Source: JAADHG01 sp964418645
GTDB lineage: Bacteria > Bacteroidota > Bacteroidia > Flavobacteriales > Flavobacteriaceae
Assembly (NCBI GenBank): GCA_964418645.1
Contig: CAYQME010000034.1
Coordinates: forward strand, 1-25,087
DNA length: 25,087 nucleotides
Direction: 5' to 3'
Part shown: positions 1 to 9,111 of the stretch, piece by piece
Numbering within the stretch: the first letter of the stretch is position 1
Layout: each line of letters begins with the position of its first letter
The notes under the pieces: model-generated
What the model was told of the DNA's origin: nothing
What the model saw: only the letters and a program-made list of their open reading frames with translations
Databases searched by the model: none
Program-made: the position numbers and the translations under genes

Positions 1-280
1 AGCACTTCTACAAAAGAAGGTGCTGTTGTATCTTGAACTGTTATGGTTTGTGTATATACTGTTTGATTTGCACCACTACATTCATCAGTAGCATACCAAG
101 TTCTGGTTATCGTAAATGAATTATCACAAGTTCCAGGAGTTATTATTTCTTCAAATTTGACAGTTGCTGTACTACAATTATCGGTAGCTGTTAATACTGG
201 AGCATCAGGTATATTATCACACTCAACTGTTATATCAGCAGGTAGTGCTTCAACAAAAGAAGGTGCTGTTGTATCTTGAA
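1..280 (-). repeat. Tandem HYR-like repeat units, 243-nt period
   Basis: Positions 1-37 and 244-280 match at 34 of 37 bases, with 28 identical in a row (10-37 against 253-280). The offset is 243 nt, exactly 81 codons, so the reading frame is kept. The repeated segment encodes the module boundary containing QDTTAPSFVE. More copies probably lie left of the window. Confidence 0.85.
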
Positions 281-1985
281 TCATAATAGTCTGAATTGCA
301 GAGCTACTATTTCCACAACTATCAGTTACTGTGAATGTTCTTTTCACAATAGTTTCACATACATCACTCGACAAAGTTTCATCTATATATGAAATGGTTT
401 CAATACCTGCATCATCTGATGCAGTTCCACCACCATCTGTTGCAGCTTGTAAGTCAGCTAAAGTAATTACAACTGATGTTTCACTATATTTTAAACTTGT
501 GATATCATCAGTATCGCAACCTTCAATTGTATAATCATTTGGTGCTTTAATTATAGGGTCTTCTAAATCAATAGTATTTAGAGTAATGTTAGTACTTGCT
601 GTACAACCATTAGCGTCTTTTGCTATAATAGTATAAGAGCCAGCAGTTAGGTTGGAAAATGTATCATTATTTTGATAATTAGTACCACCATCTATTGAGT
701 AAGTATAAGGTGAAGCACCATCAAACCCTGATACAGTAATAACTCCAGTAGAATTACCTAAACAGTCAATATCTGTGGATGAAATAATTTTTGCACTTAA
801 ATCTGATATTATCAAATCTAATTGGGCAACTGGAGAAGCACAATTATCCACATTATTATAATAGAATGCATAATAAGTTCCTGGAGGTATAACATTTGTG
901 TCAGTTAAGTGCTCAGAAATTACTAATGGATCAACATTTGTGCTCCATGTTAATACAGAGCCAGAAGGACCAGTTGAAGATATATAATCGTTTAAATTAA
1001 CTTTTGCTAAATCACAAACAATAAGAGATTTAGTTGCATTAACTGTTGATGTAAAAGTTGGAGGTGTAGCATAGCCTTCAAGACTTAATCTAAGCCCATC
1101 AACTAAAACTACAGATCTTCCAGGATCTCCTGTTTTATAATATACATTGACTGACCCAGAATTGTCAGTTTTAAATGTAATACATACAGTTTCCCAATAA
1201 GGATTTATATCAGTCCAACCATTAGGATTTTGAAATGCTCCTGTTGTTGCTGTTGAAAGTGATGTTGGAAAATCTGAAGCTGGGTGTATGTTTAAATCAT
1301 TATGTGTATAAGTTAAAGGATCTGATATTACAACTCCTCCTGAACCTATTCCAAACTCTAAATTTGGAGTAAATTCTAAAAATTTTCCTGACTTATTACT
1401 ATATCGAGGAATTACAGCAATTTCAAAGCAAACAGTATAGTTTGTATTAGGAAGTACTGCCATGTCTTGTTCTATAGACTCTTTTTTATACGAGAAAATT
1501 GCAAATCCACCACCATCAGGAGAAGGTGATATAATTGCTGGTGTATCAATATTTGCGTCTTTATTTGAATATGAAATATATTGTCCTTCAGAATAATCTA
1601 CAGTGCCATGATCATCCCAACAAGTATATTCAACGTTAGCTGCATAAGTACTACCATCTACGGCAGTTCTAAATCCACCCCAAGAGTTGTTGGGTTTAAC
1701 ATCGTCAAGACCAAAGGATCCACATGTAATAACATTGCATGTGCCTACTGGACTTGGTGTCATAGTAGCTGCTGTTTGCTTTGCGTTGACTCTTTGGTAA
1801 ATAGAAGCTCTCTTCTTTAATATAGCTTCATACTTCATTATATATTCATCAGAATATTTTCTTGTTTTGGGCCAATCCATTGATTCTTGAGTACCTTTAT
1901 TTTTTGGTAACTCGATTGGTTGTTGGCCAAATGCGGTTAACACATTTAAGCAAAGTAAGATTACTAAAGTAGTTGTTGTTTTCAT
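1..1985 (-). CDS. Large secreted adhesin-like protein with SprB and HYR-like repeats (C-terminus outside window)
   Basis: An open frame runs from an ATG at 1983-1985 to the left edge, 661 codons with no stop. Residues 1-20 form a signal peptide (hydrophobic stretch ending AFGQ). A charged segment (about 22-70) follows, then a domain of about 225 residues rich in Gly, Trp and Thr that looks like a beta-sandwich, carbohydrate-binding-like module (inference). Around residues 405-466 is an SprB-type repeat (DGG..Y, AGSYTI, DANGCT). From about residue 500 come HYR-like modules with the DTTAPSF, DITVEC and DNCS pattern and an 81-residue period. Such proteins in gliding flavobacteria are exported by T9SS and exposed on the surface as adhesins. 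The expected C-terminal sorting domain would lie left of the window. The exact family beyond repeat-containing adhesin is not certain. Confidence 0.85.
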   Translation of the reverse strand, partial: MKTTTTLVILLCLNVLTAFGQQPIELPKNKGTQESMDWPKTRKYSDEYIMKYEAILKKRASIYQRVNAKQTAATMTPSPVGTCNVITCGSFGLDDVKPNNSWGGFRTAVDGSTYAANVEYTCWDDHGTVDYSEGQYISYSNKDANIDTPAIISPSPDGGGFAIFSYKKESIEQDMAVLPNTNYTVCFEIAVIPRYSNKSGKFLEFTPNLEFGIGSGGVVISDPLTYTHNDLNIHPASDFPTSLSTATTGAFQNPNGWTDINPYWETVCITFKTDNSGSVNVYYKTGDPGRSVVLVDGLRLSLEGYATPPTFTSTVNATKSLIVCDLAKVNLNDYISSTGPSGSVLTWSTNVDPLVISEHLTDTNVIPPGTYYAFYYNNVDNCASPVAQLDLIISDLSAKIISSTDIDCLGNSTGVITVSGFDGASPYTYSIDGGTNYQNNDTFSNLTAGSYTIIAKDANGCTASTNITLNTIDLEDPIIKAPNDYTIEGCDTDDITSLKYSETSVVITLADLQAATDGGGTASDDAGIETISYIDETLSSDVCETIVKRTFTVTDSCGNSSSAIQTIMIQDTTAPSFVEALPADITVECDNIPDAPVLTATDNCSTATVKFEEIITPGTCDNSFTITRTWYATDECSGANQTVYTQTITVQDTTAPSFVEV

Positions 1986-2389
1986 ATCTAATAATGATTA
2001 ACTAAAACTTATCGCAAAGCGATTTAATATTATTTACTTGATTAATAAAACACAAATTGTCATATACAGTATGATGTGTATTTGACTAATTCTATTAAAA
2101 TGGGAGGGAAGTGCACTTCTAATAAGTGCGAATGGATTAACAATTTGAACTAGATTTAGGGATCATTATTCATTTTTATCTGTAACAAAAAAACTGATAT
2201 GATAAATTGTACGCAAATAAAAATGTTTAAATGACTTAAATAATCGTTGAAACGAAAAATTTCACATTAGTAATCATAAATGTATTTAAATTATTAAACA
2301 TTATTCATTAATTTTAAAACGCCAAAGTAATCCTTAAAACCGATAAAAACAACATTTTATCGATAAAAATTGCTTTTAAACGATATTTT
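1986..2389. other. Intergenic region between divergent adhesin gene and sixA
   Basis: These 404 bases separate two divergent genes and must hold both promoters. No full TAnnTTTG box was found on either strand in a convincing position. The only distinct structure is a palindrome near 2108-2129. The rest is very AT-rich, with no coding potential or RNA gene that I can recognise. Confidence 0.6.
2108..2129. repeat. Perfect 12-bp palindrome plus overlapping inverted repeat
   Basis: GAAGTGCACTTC at 2108-2119 is its own reverse complement. GCACTT (2113-2118) also pairs with AAGTGC (2124-2129) across a 5-base loop. It lies about 120 bases upstream of the adhesin start and 260 bases upstream of sixA, so an operator or processing hairpin is possible. 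No T-run follows on either strand, so a terminator is unlikely. Confidence 0.5.
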
Positions 2390-2878
2390 ATGAAAAAAAT
2401 TGTTTTTGTTAGACATGCAAAATCATCATGGGAATTTGATGTTAATGATATTGATAGACCTTTAAAAAAGCGTGGTATTCTTGATTCTGACTTGGTTTCT
2501 AATGCTTTTAAGATTCTCAAGTTTAGCCCTGAAATTGTATTTTCAAGTCCAGCTAGGCGTGCTTTAGAAACTTGTAAATCTTTTGTAAATGATTTGGATA
2601 TCAGTGAAGATTATATAAAAACAGAGGACGAATTATATGATTTTGTGGGGAAAAAGGTAATTAATTTTATAAAAACAATGGACAATTATTACAATAGCAT
2701 CATGATTTTTGGTCATAACCACGCGTTAACATCAATCGTTAATTCTTACGGGAATATCTATATAGATAATTTACCTACATGTGGTTTAGTGGTTTTAGAG
2801 TTTGATGTAGAATATTGGAGTGAGTTAAAGCAAGGAGAAACGGTAAAAATGATTCTCCCAAGAGATTTGAAAAATTAA
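2390..2878 (+). CDS. SixA-type histidine phosphatase
   Basis: A 162-residue protein of the histidine phosphatase (phosphoglycerate mutase-like) superfamily, with the short length typical of the SixA branch. The phosphate-accepting RHA motif is at residues 8-10 (His9 is the phospho-acceptor). SSPARRALET follows, and the second catalytic histidine is His109 in FGHNHALT. In E. coli SixA dephosphorylates phosphohistidine proteins; in Bacteroidota the substrate is not established. No signal peptide is visible, so it is cytosolic. It ends 9 bases before the convergent PorP/SprF gene. As I recall, such genes often sit beside ppk1-ppx in flavobacteria; here a surface-protein pair lies between them. 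Confidence 0.88.
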   Translation: MKKIVFVRHAKSSWEFDVNDIDRPLKKRGILDSDLVSNAFKILKFSPEIVFSSPARRALETCKSFVNDLDISEDYIKTEDELYDFVGKKVINFIKTMDNYYNSIMIFGHNHALTSIVNSYGNIYIDNLPTCGLVVLEFDVEYWSELKQGETVKMILPRDLKN

Positions 2879-2887
2879 TACATTACC

Positions 2888-3808
2888 TTAAAACTTATTT
2901 TCGCAGTCACACTTTGATCTTGGATAATTGAATTTATAAATCATAAATACTTCATGCGAACCAGATGTATATGGATTTAAAGCAGTCGTATTAAATTCAT
3001 AAGCATAACCGAACGATATGTTGTCAGATGCATCTAAACTTACCAAACCTCCAATAGCATCGCCAACTCTATATGCTAACCCTAACCAAAGTTTTTCATT
3101 TACAAGGAAATTTCCTGTTAAGTCTATTGATGGTGGAGCACCATTTGTTAGCTTTACCAGAAATGTTGGTTTAAATTTTAAATGCAGATTAAAATCAAGC
3201 ATATATCCACCTTGTACATAATAACTAACTCTTTCTATAGCAGCATATTCAATATCTGTTTTATTATTGAGACTTAATATTCTTGGTGAAGAAAAGGAAA
3301 TAAACCAATCGTCGGATCTGTAGTAGACTCCTGCACCAAAATTAGGCTTCCAGTTATTAAAAATTTTATCTAAATACTGATCACCAATTGCAGAAGGGTC
3401 GGTTAATAACTCAGGATCTAATCCGTATTTACTTGCTCCTGCCTTAAATCCAAAAGTTAGTCTATAATCTCGATTCATATAAATTGTATATGAAATATCT
3501 GCATAGATAAAGTTAGTACTTTCATATCCCAATTTATCATTTATTATAGACAAACCTATTCCTAAGTTTGAGTTTGAAATACTTGTATCAGCAGTTAAAG
3601 TTTGTGTTATTGGAGCTCCACTTACACCCACCCATTGATTTCTGTTTAGAATAGCAATATTTAAACGTTCCCTAGTCCCAGCATAAGCTGGATTAATTGA
3701 GATTGTGTTGTACATATACTGCGTAAACTGCGGCAGCTGTTGTGAGAAGCTAATCACAGGTATAATGCACATTATAAATAAAATGTATATTTTTTTATTT
3801 TTGGTCAT
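2888..3808 (-). CDS. PorP/SprF family type IX secretion-associated outer-membrane protein
   Basis: A 306-residue protein with an N-terminal signal peptide (about 1-22, ending SFSQ) and the family hallmark near the mature N-terminus: QLPQFTQYMYN followed by INPAYAGTR. The remainder alternates short amphipathic strands rich in Gly, Tyr and Asn, as expected for an outer-membrane beta-barrel. Members pair with large T9SS cargo: in Flavobacterium johnsoniae SprF is needed for surface display of the adhesin SprB. Its ATG lies 5 bases after the stop of the 963-residue T9SS cargo gene, so the two are almost surely co-transcribed and probably work as a cargo/anchor pair. It is a paralogue-type SprF-like member; assignment as the essential PorP is not supported. 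Confidence 0.92.
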   Translation of the reverse strand: MTKNKKIYILFIMCIIPVISFSQQLPQFTQYMYNTISINPAYAGTRERLNIAILNRNQWVGVSGAPITQTLTADTSISNSNLGIGLSIINDKLGYESTNFIYADISYTIYMNRDYRLTFGFKAGASKYGLDPELLTDPSAIGDQYLDKIFNNWKPNFGAGVYYRSDDWFISFSSPRILSLNNKTDIEYAAIERVSYYVQGGYMLDFNLHLKFKPTFLVKLTNGAPPSIDLTGNFLVNEKLWLGLAYRVGDAIGGLVSLDASDNISFGYAYEFNTTALNPYTSGSHEVFMIYKFNYPRSKCDCENKF

Positions 3809-3813
3809 TTTGT

Positions 3814-6705
3814 TTATTGATCAGTACCTAAAAGGATATACCCTTGTATAGGTTTTAAGCCGCTATTTTCTATGGTTACAACATAATAGTATGTTCCTGT
3901 TGGTAATTCCATCTCTGTACCTATTCTGCCACCAGAAGTACCCATCCAATCATTATTATAATCTCTGGATTCAAATACTTTGGTTCCCCAACGATTAAAC
4001 ATTTTAACAGTTATAATAATGTCGCAATTTGTTCTTACATCCACATCAGGATTAGATATGTAAGCAACATTAAAAGTTTGATTTTTTAAATCGCCATTTG
4101 GAGTTACCAATTTGGATATTTCAACATCAGAAATTGATTTTATACAAGGTTCTCTTTCCATACAGGTTTCGCCAATATTTACAGTTAGTTCTGTTATTTG
4201 TACACATTGATTTATTGATGTTATATATTTAAATATATATTCGCCTTGTGGTAAATTAATAGGGTCTAATTCGGTATTGTTTAAAACGTTAAGATTATCG
4301 CTTTCCCAATACCCATTATTATCAATATCAACATAGTTATTTAAATCAATTGAAAAGTCATTGGCACATAAGTTCAATGGTATTCTATTAATTGAATTAT
4401 TAGCTTGCATATGAACTATTTGAGTAAACTTAGTATCATTAGCACAATCATCATAGGCTGTCCAATTACGTATAACATCATAATTTTCGTCATCTATTAT
4501 TTGCTCTTCTTCCTCATAAATTATGGTTACATTTGATGAGCAACTATCTGAAAATTCTAAAGCCGGTATTTCTGGTACAACACTGCATATAAGTGTTATT
4601 TCTGGTTCAATAAAGGTATCTAAATTTGGAGGTGTAGTGTCTTGAATAAGTAAAGTTTGACTAGCTGTTGCAATATTACCACATTCATCTATAGCTGTCC
4701 AAGTTCTAACGATTGAATAGTCTCCATCACAAGAACCACTAGTTGTAACATCAGCAAATGATAAATTAATTGTATTACTACAGCTATCAGTTACTATGGG
4801 TTGCATAAAATTCGAACCTTGAACGCATTCTACTGTGGAATCATTTGGTAAAGGTTCAAATACTGGAGGTGTATCATCAACTATTGTAATTACTTGGACA
4901 TAATCTGCAATTGTTCTTCCACAGGCGTCCATAAAAGTCCACGTATTTGTATATGTTCCTGAACTACCACAGCCAACATTGGGGACAAAAGGGCCAGACG
5001 TTTTTGTTAGTGCAAAAGTACATTTATCAGTATCTGGAAATAGACTTTGAGCATTATTCAGGTTAATTAAATTTTCACAATTAAAAGTTCTATTTAAATC
5101 ATTAGGAGGATTTGCCCAAACTGCTTCATCTGGTTGTACTATAGTTATTGGTAATACAGTACCTAGTTGGCATTCATCTAAATCATGAGAGCTTAAGGTG
5201 CTTTGAGGTGCTGGATTTTCTATACCATTGTAGGTTGCTAATAATTGCATTTCAAAGGATAAATCACAACTATCTTCAAGAAAGTAACATTCCTCTTTTA
5301 TTTGTACTTCAAATTGCAAATTTAAAGGAGCATCGCCTACATCTACTAACCCATCTTCAACAAAAAATTGTAAAAATCTAGTATTTATATTATACGAATA
5401 TGTAACTCCATTTGGTAAATTATTTGCTGAAATAAATTCTAAATTAGTTGGGAGTGTTGTTGAAAGTACAACGTTAATAGCGTTATCATTCCCAGTATTT
5501 GAAAAATTAAAATCAAAGATCACATTATTTCCAGCTTCAGTAATATCATTTTCAGTATCCGATTTTAGTTTAATGGGATATAAATTTGGTGCCCAGACTT
5601 CAACTGACATACCTAATAAATATAAACCATATAATTCTTGATCTGACGTAAGTCTTAATGTTGCTGAAGTTTGGTTATTATCAATAATACTATTCCCTGT
5701 GTTGTCTAGTTGAAAAACTGAAGCATCAAAACCTAGTGTATTTAAACTTGCAGGATTTCTATTTATAAAATCGGTATTACCCACCGTAATTCTACTATTA
5801 AAAAAATTATCAGCATTTCTTAAAGGAGCTGTTAAATCAACAAAAGTATTTGCTGTATTTTGTATCTGTAATTTATCGCCAGATAAATCACGATCTCCTT
5901 CTAACACTCCAAATACAATTTTCGCATTAACAGGGCCAATGGGAACTGTTTTAAAACCATTAAAATCAATATCAAAATTGTTTGCTGTTTTAGTCACATG
6001 TGCATAGCCATCAAATAAACTAATATTTTTGGTGGTTAATTCTGGACTTTCATATACATAAACAATCTGCCACCCTGCAGAAGTTCCAGGATGACTACCA
6101 AGTGTATGGGAAAATAAATCATCCTTTTTTGCTTCAACATTAGCTACTTGATATTTGCCATAAGGATTAGCAAGTGATGTGACTAGTAAAGTAATATCTT
6201 TCACACATACATATGGATCATTGCTAAAGTGAACATCTCTTCCTCTATATATAACCTCATCAGCAGTTAATGTGGTATATATATTTTCACCAGGGAGCAT
6301 TAATTTAATGTCATTGTAATTCCAGTTGGGCTGGTTATCATCACCATTATCCTTTTCTTTATCTCCAGCTGCCCAATATAGATAGGTTTTTATAATATTT
6401 AAGCAGACCACTTGTGGTTCTGGATTTACAAAATTAGCACTACTTGAATTAAATGTAGTGGCATCTGTATCTATATCAACATATACATTATCACTAAAGT
6501 CATGGTTACCATCTTCACCAGTATAATCTGTTGTTGCAGTTCTAGATAGCATATTATTTGCTATAATAACTACATCGCCATTTATGGTTTCACTATATCT
6601 TGGTGTAAAATTCTGTTGTACTTGTGCTGAAGCAATAAAGCTAAAAGCAAAGAAGAATCCAAAGAGGGCTATTACTGTTTGGTAGGATTGAGTAATTTTT
6701 TCCAT
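3814..6705 (-). CDS. T9SS type B sorting domain-containing surface protein
   Basis: A 963-residue secreted protein. Residues 1-28 are a signal peptide (ending IASAQ). The N-terminal third is an unrecognised beta-rich region with many Asn and Asp residues. About 373-470 resembles a DUF11-type repeat (LKSDTENDITEAGNNVIF, then TLPTNLEFISA). About 608-775 carries two HYR-like modules (DDTPPVF, DSTVEC, IQDTTPPN). The last 100 residues (about 863-963) match the gliding-motility-associated C-terminal (CHU_C, type B) sorting domain: VTPNGD, then MFNRWGTKVFES, then PTGTYYYVV. Such domains direct export through T9SS and, with an SprF partner, retention at the surface. It is the first gene of a pair with the PorP/SprF gene. 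The ligand is unknown. Confidence 0.92.
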   Translation of the reverse strand: MEKITQSYQTVIALFGFFFAFSFIASAQVQQNFTPRYSETINGDVVIIANNMLSRTATTDYTGEDGNHDFSDNVYVDIDTDATTFNSSSANFVNPEPQVVCLNIIKTYLYWAAGDKEKDNGDDNQPNWNYNDIKLMLPGENIYTTLTADEVIYRGRDVHFSNDPYVCVKDITLLVTSLANPYGKYQVANVEAKKDDLFSHTLGSHPGTSAGWQIVYVYESPELTTKNISLFDGYAHVTKTANNFDIDFNGFKTVPIGPVNAKIVFGVLEGDRDLSGDKLQIQNTANTFVDLTAPLRNADNFFNSRITVGNTDFINRNPASLNTLGFDASVFQLDNTGNSIIDNNQTSATLRLTSDQELYGLYLLGMSVEVWAPNLYPIKLKSDTENDITEAGNNVIFDFNFSNTGNDNAINVVLSTTLPTNLEFISANNLPNGVTYSYNINTRFLQFFVEDGLVDVGDAPLNLQFEVQIKEECYFLEDSCDLSFEMQLLATYNGIENPAPQSTLSSHDLDECQLGTVLPITIVQPDEAVWANPPNDLNRTFNCENLINLNNAQSLFPDTDKCTFALTKTSGPFVPNVGCGSSGTYTNTWTFMDACGRTIADYVQVITIVDDTPPVFEPLPNDSTVECVQGSNFMQPIVTDSCSNTINLSFADVTTSGSCDGDYSIVRTWTAIDECGNIATASQTLLIQDTTPPNLDTFIEPEITLICSVVPEIPALEFSDSCSSNVTIIYEEEEQIIDDENYDVIRNWTAYDDCANDTKFTQIVHMQANNSINRIPLNLCANDFSIDLNNYVDIDNNGYWESDNLNVLNNTELDPINLPQGEYIFKYITSINQCVQITELTVNIGETCMEREPCIKSISDVEISKLVTPNGDLKNQTFNVAYISNPDVDVRTNCDIIITVKMFNRWGTKVFESRDYNNDWMGTSGGRIGTEMELPTGTYYYVVTIENSGLKPIQGYILLGTDQ

Positions 6706-6791
6706 ACGCTTGATTTATATAATACTGAAAATAAAAACCTAGTAAGGTTTATAAACTGCGACTCAATAGCCTTAGAAACAGTTCTTTAAAA

Positions 6792-6823
6792 AAAAAGTAT
6801 TTTAATTTTGACAATGGTACAAA
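6792..6823 (-). promoter_or_regulatory. Possible promoter of the T9SS cargo/SprF pair
   Basis: Read on the minus strand, TTTG (6820-6823) is followed after 20 bases by TACTTTTT (6792-6799), one base from the Bacteroidota TAnnTTTG -7 consensus. It lies about 90 bases upstream of the ATG at 6705. The A/T-rich context makes chance matches likely. Confidence 0.3.
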
Positions 6824-6990
6824 GTCAATTAATGTAGGTTTAGTTTTCATTCAGTTATTAATTAGGTTGTTTTGGGTAGCATTTATATATCAGTAAAGAT
6901 ATATATAATTCTATAAAAAGATTAAAATATTCGATGAAATACACTTGTGAGTAAATAAAAGACTACAAAAATAATAATTGTTGCTTTGTG

Positions 6991-7020
6991 TTTGATTAAT
7001 TTATAAATAAAATATCTTTG
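6991..7020 (+). promoter_or_regulatory. Promoter of the ppk1-ppx operon
   Basis: TTTG at 6991-6994, an 18-base spacer, then TATCTTTG at 7013-7020 match the Bacteroidota -33/-7 pattern (TTTG and TAnnTTTG). Transcription would start near 7026, about 15 bases before the ppk1 ATG at 7042, a short leader typical of this phylum. Confidence 0.75.
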
Positions 7021-7041
7021 TAGGAATACAAATAATAGTTC

Positions 7042-9105
7042 ATGAATAATATTCAAAAGAAGAATAATTTTTATGTTAACCGCGAGGTTAGCTGGTTACA
7101 ATTTAACGCTAGAGTATTGCAAGAGGCAGCTGATGAGAGTGTGCCATTAATAGAACGCTTGCGGTTTTTGGGTATTTTTTCGAATAATCTTGACGAATTT
7201 TTTAAAATACGTTACGCAACTATTAAACGTATTCAGCAAGCAGGTAAAGGAGGTAAAAACCAATTAGGAGGGATAAAAGCAGCAGAATTACTTGAAATAA
7301 TAACAGAAACCGTAATACATCAGCAAAGTGAAAGTTTAAATATTTTAAGTGAAATTGAAGATAAGCTTAAAGATGAACATATTTTAATTATCAATGAATC
7401 TGAAATCAATGATAAACAAAGTAACTTTCTTAAAAAATATTTTTATGAACAGATAAGTCAGGCTTTGGTTGTAATTATATTGAATGACGATGTAGACCTT
7501 CCGTTATTAAAAGATGATGCATCTTATCTTGCTGTGAAAATGGTGCTTAGTAATGGAGACAGCCAATTTGCTTTAATAGAGTTCCCTCGAACTATGAATA
7601 GGTTTATAGAGTTGCCCAAGCATAACGACAAAGATTATATTTTAATGCTAGATGATTTACTGCGTTATTGTTTGCATGATATTTTTAGCATTTTTAATTA
7701 TCAATCTATATCAGCACATATGATTAAGATTACACGTGATGGAGAACTGGATTTTGATAGTGATTTGAGTAAGAGTTTCTTGAAAAAAATAGCCGATAGT
7801 GTTAAACATCGACAAATTGGTGACCCCGTGCGTTTTGTATATGATAAGAATATTGAAAAAGATACTTTAGCTTATCTCATGTCTAAAATGGGAATTAAAA
7901 CTTCCGATAGTATAATACCAGGAGGTCGTTACCACAACCGAAGGGATTATATAAGTTTTCCAAGTTTAGGGAGAGAAGATTTGCTTTATAAAAGGATTAA
8001 TCCATTACCAATTAAAGGCTTGAGTTTGCAAGGGAGTATTTTTAGTGCTATTTCAAATAAAGATTATTTGCTATATGCACCGTATCATACCTTTGCATAT
8101 ATCGTTAAGTTTTTAAGAGAAGCTGCGTTAGATCCAAAAGTAAAAACCATTAAAATTACAATTTATCGTTTAGCAAAAATCTCTCATATCGCAAGTTCTT
8201 TAATAAATGCGGCAAAAAATGGTAAAGAAGTAACGGTATCTATTGAGTTACAAGCCCGTTTTGATGAAGAAGCAAATATAAAATATGCTGAACAAATGAA
8301 GTCTGAAGGTGTTAATTTAATATTTGGGGTTAAAGGATTAAAAGTACATAGTAAAATGTGTATCATAGAACGTGAAGAAGAGAAGAAGTTAAAACGCTAT
8401 GGCTTTGTAAGTACAGGGAATTTTAATGAATCTACCGCTACAATATATACAGATTATACATTATTTACAGCAGATCAGAAAGTACTCAAAGATATAGGTA
8501 AAGTGTTTGATTTCTTAGATACAAATTATCGAATTTTTAATTATAAGCAAATCATTACGTCTCCGCACTATACACAGTTAGAATTATTTAAACTTATGGA
8601 TAACGAAATTAATAATGTAAAATTAGGACTGCCAGCATTCATTAAGCTAAAAATGAATAGTATTTCTAATTTTAGAATGATTGATAAACTTTATGAAGCA
8701 AGTCAATCTGGAGTTAAAATCCAAATGGTGGTTAGAGGGATTTGTTGTTTGGTTCCAGGAGTTTCTGGTATGAGTGAAAACATTGAGATTGTGAGTATTG
8801 TTGATAAATTCTTAGAGCATACGCGGTTATTTATTTTTGGAAATAATGATAAGCCAAAAGTTTATATCTCATCTGCGGATTTTATGACTCGAAATATAGA
8901 AAATAGAGTAGAAGTAACCTGCCCTATTAATGATGCCTCTATTAAGCAAGAACTTTTAGATACTTTTGAAATTTGTTGGAGCGATAATGTAAAAGCAAGA
9001 CGGATAATTGAAAATGAAATAAATATACATAAGACCAATGATTTACCTAAAGTACGTGCTCAGTTTGAAGCCTATAATTATTATTTAAAAAAAATAGAGC
9101 CTTAA
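7042..9105 (+). CDS. ppk1: Polyphosphate kinase 1
   Basis: A 687-residue protein, the normal length for PPK1, which reversibly transfers the ATP terminal phosphate to growing polyphosphate. The N-terminal domain carries NREVSWLQFNARVL and the FSNNLDEFFKIR segment. The phospholipase-D-like catalytic half has the autophosphorylated histidine at His436 in KVHSK, followed by the STGNFNESTA motif, and a second active-site histidine at His593 in LEHTRLF. It is followed 6 bases later by a Ppx/GppA-family gene, so synthesis and breakdown of polyphosphate are encoded together. A strong -7 box at 7013 and the short leader support the ATG at 7042. Role: phosphate and energy storage, stress survival. Confidence 0.97.
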   Translation: MNNIQKKNNFYVNREVSWLQFNARVLQEAADESVPLIERLRFLGIFSNNLDEFFKIRYATIKRIQQAGKGGKNQLGGIKAAELLEIITETVIHQQSESLNILSEIEDKLKDEHILIINESEINDKQSNFLKKYFYEQISQALVVIILNDDVDLPLLKDDASYLAVKMVLSNGDSQFALIEFPRTMNRFIELPKHNDKDYILMLDDLLRYCLHDIFSIFNYQSISAHMIKITRDGELDFDSDLSKSFLKKIADSVKHRQIGDPVRFVYDKNIEKDTLAYLMSKMGIKTSDSIIPGGRYHNRRDYISFPSLGREDLLYKRINPLPIKGLSLQGSIFSAISNKDYLLYAPYHTFAYIVKFLREAALDPKVKTIKITIYRLAKISHIASSLINAAKNGKEVTVSIELQARFDEEANIKYAEQMKSEGVNLIFGVKGLKVHSKMCIIEREEEKKLKRYGFVSTGNFNESTATIYTDYTLFTADQKVLKDIGKVFDFLDTNYRIFNYKQIITSPHYTQLELFKLMDNEINNVKLGLPAFIKLKMNSISNFRMIDKLYEASQSGVKIQMVVRGICCLVPGVSGMSENIEIVSIVDKFLEHTRLFIFGNNDKPKVYISSADFMTRNIENRVEVTCPINDASIKQELLDTFEICWSDNVKARRIIENEINIHKTNDLPKVRAQFEAYNYYLKKIEP

Positions 9106-9111
9106 TAATTT

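Larger units (their letters stand above)
6706..7041. other. Intergenic region between divergent T9SS cargo gene and ppk1
   Basis: These 336 bases hold the ppk1 promoter at the right end and a possible minus-strand promoter around 6792-6823. CAAAAATA at 6966-6973 would be another minus-strand -7 box (TATTTTTG) but is about 260 bases from the cargo gene. No ORF or structured RNA was recognised. Confidence 0.6.
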
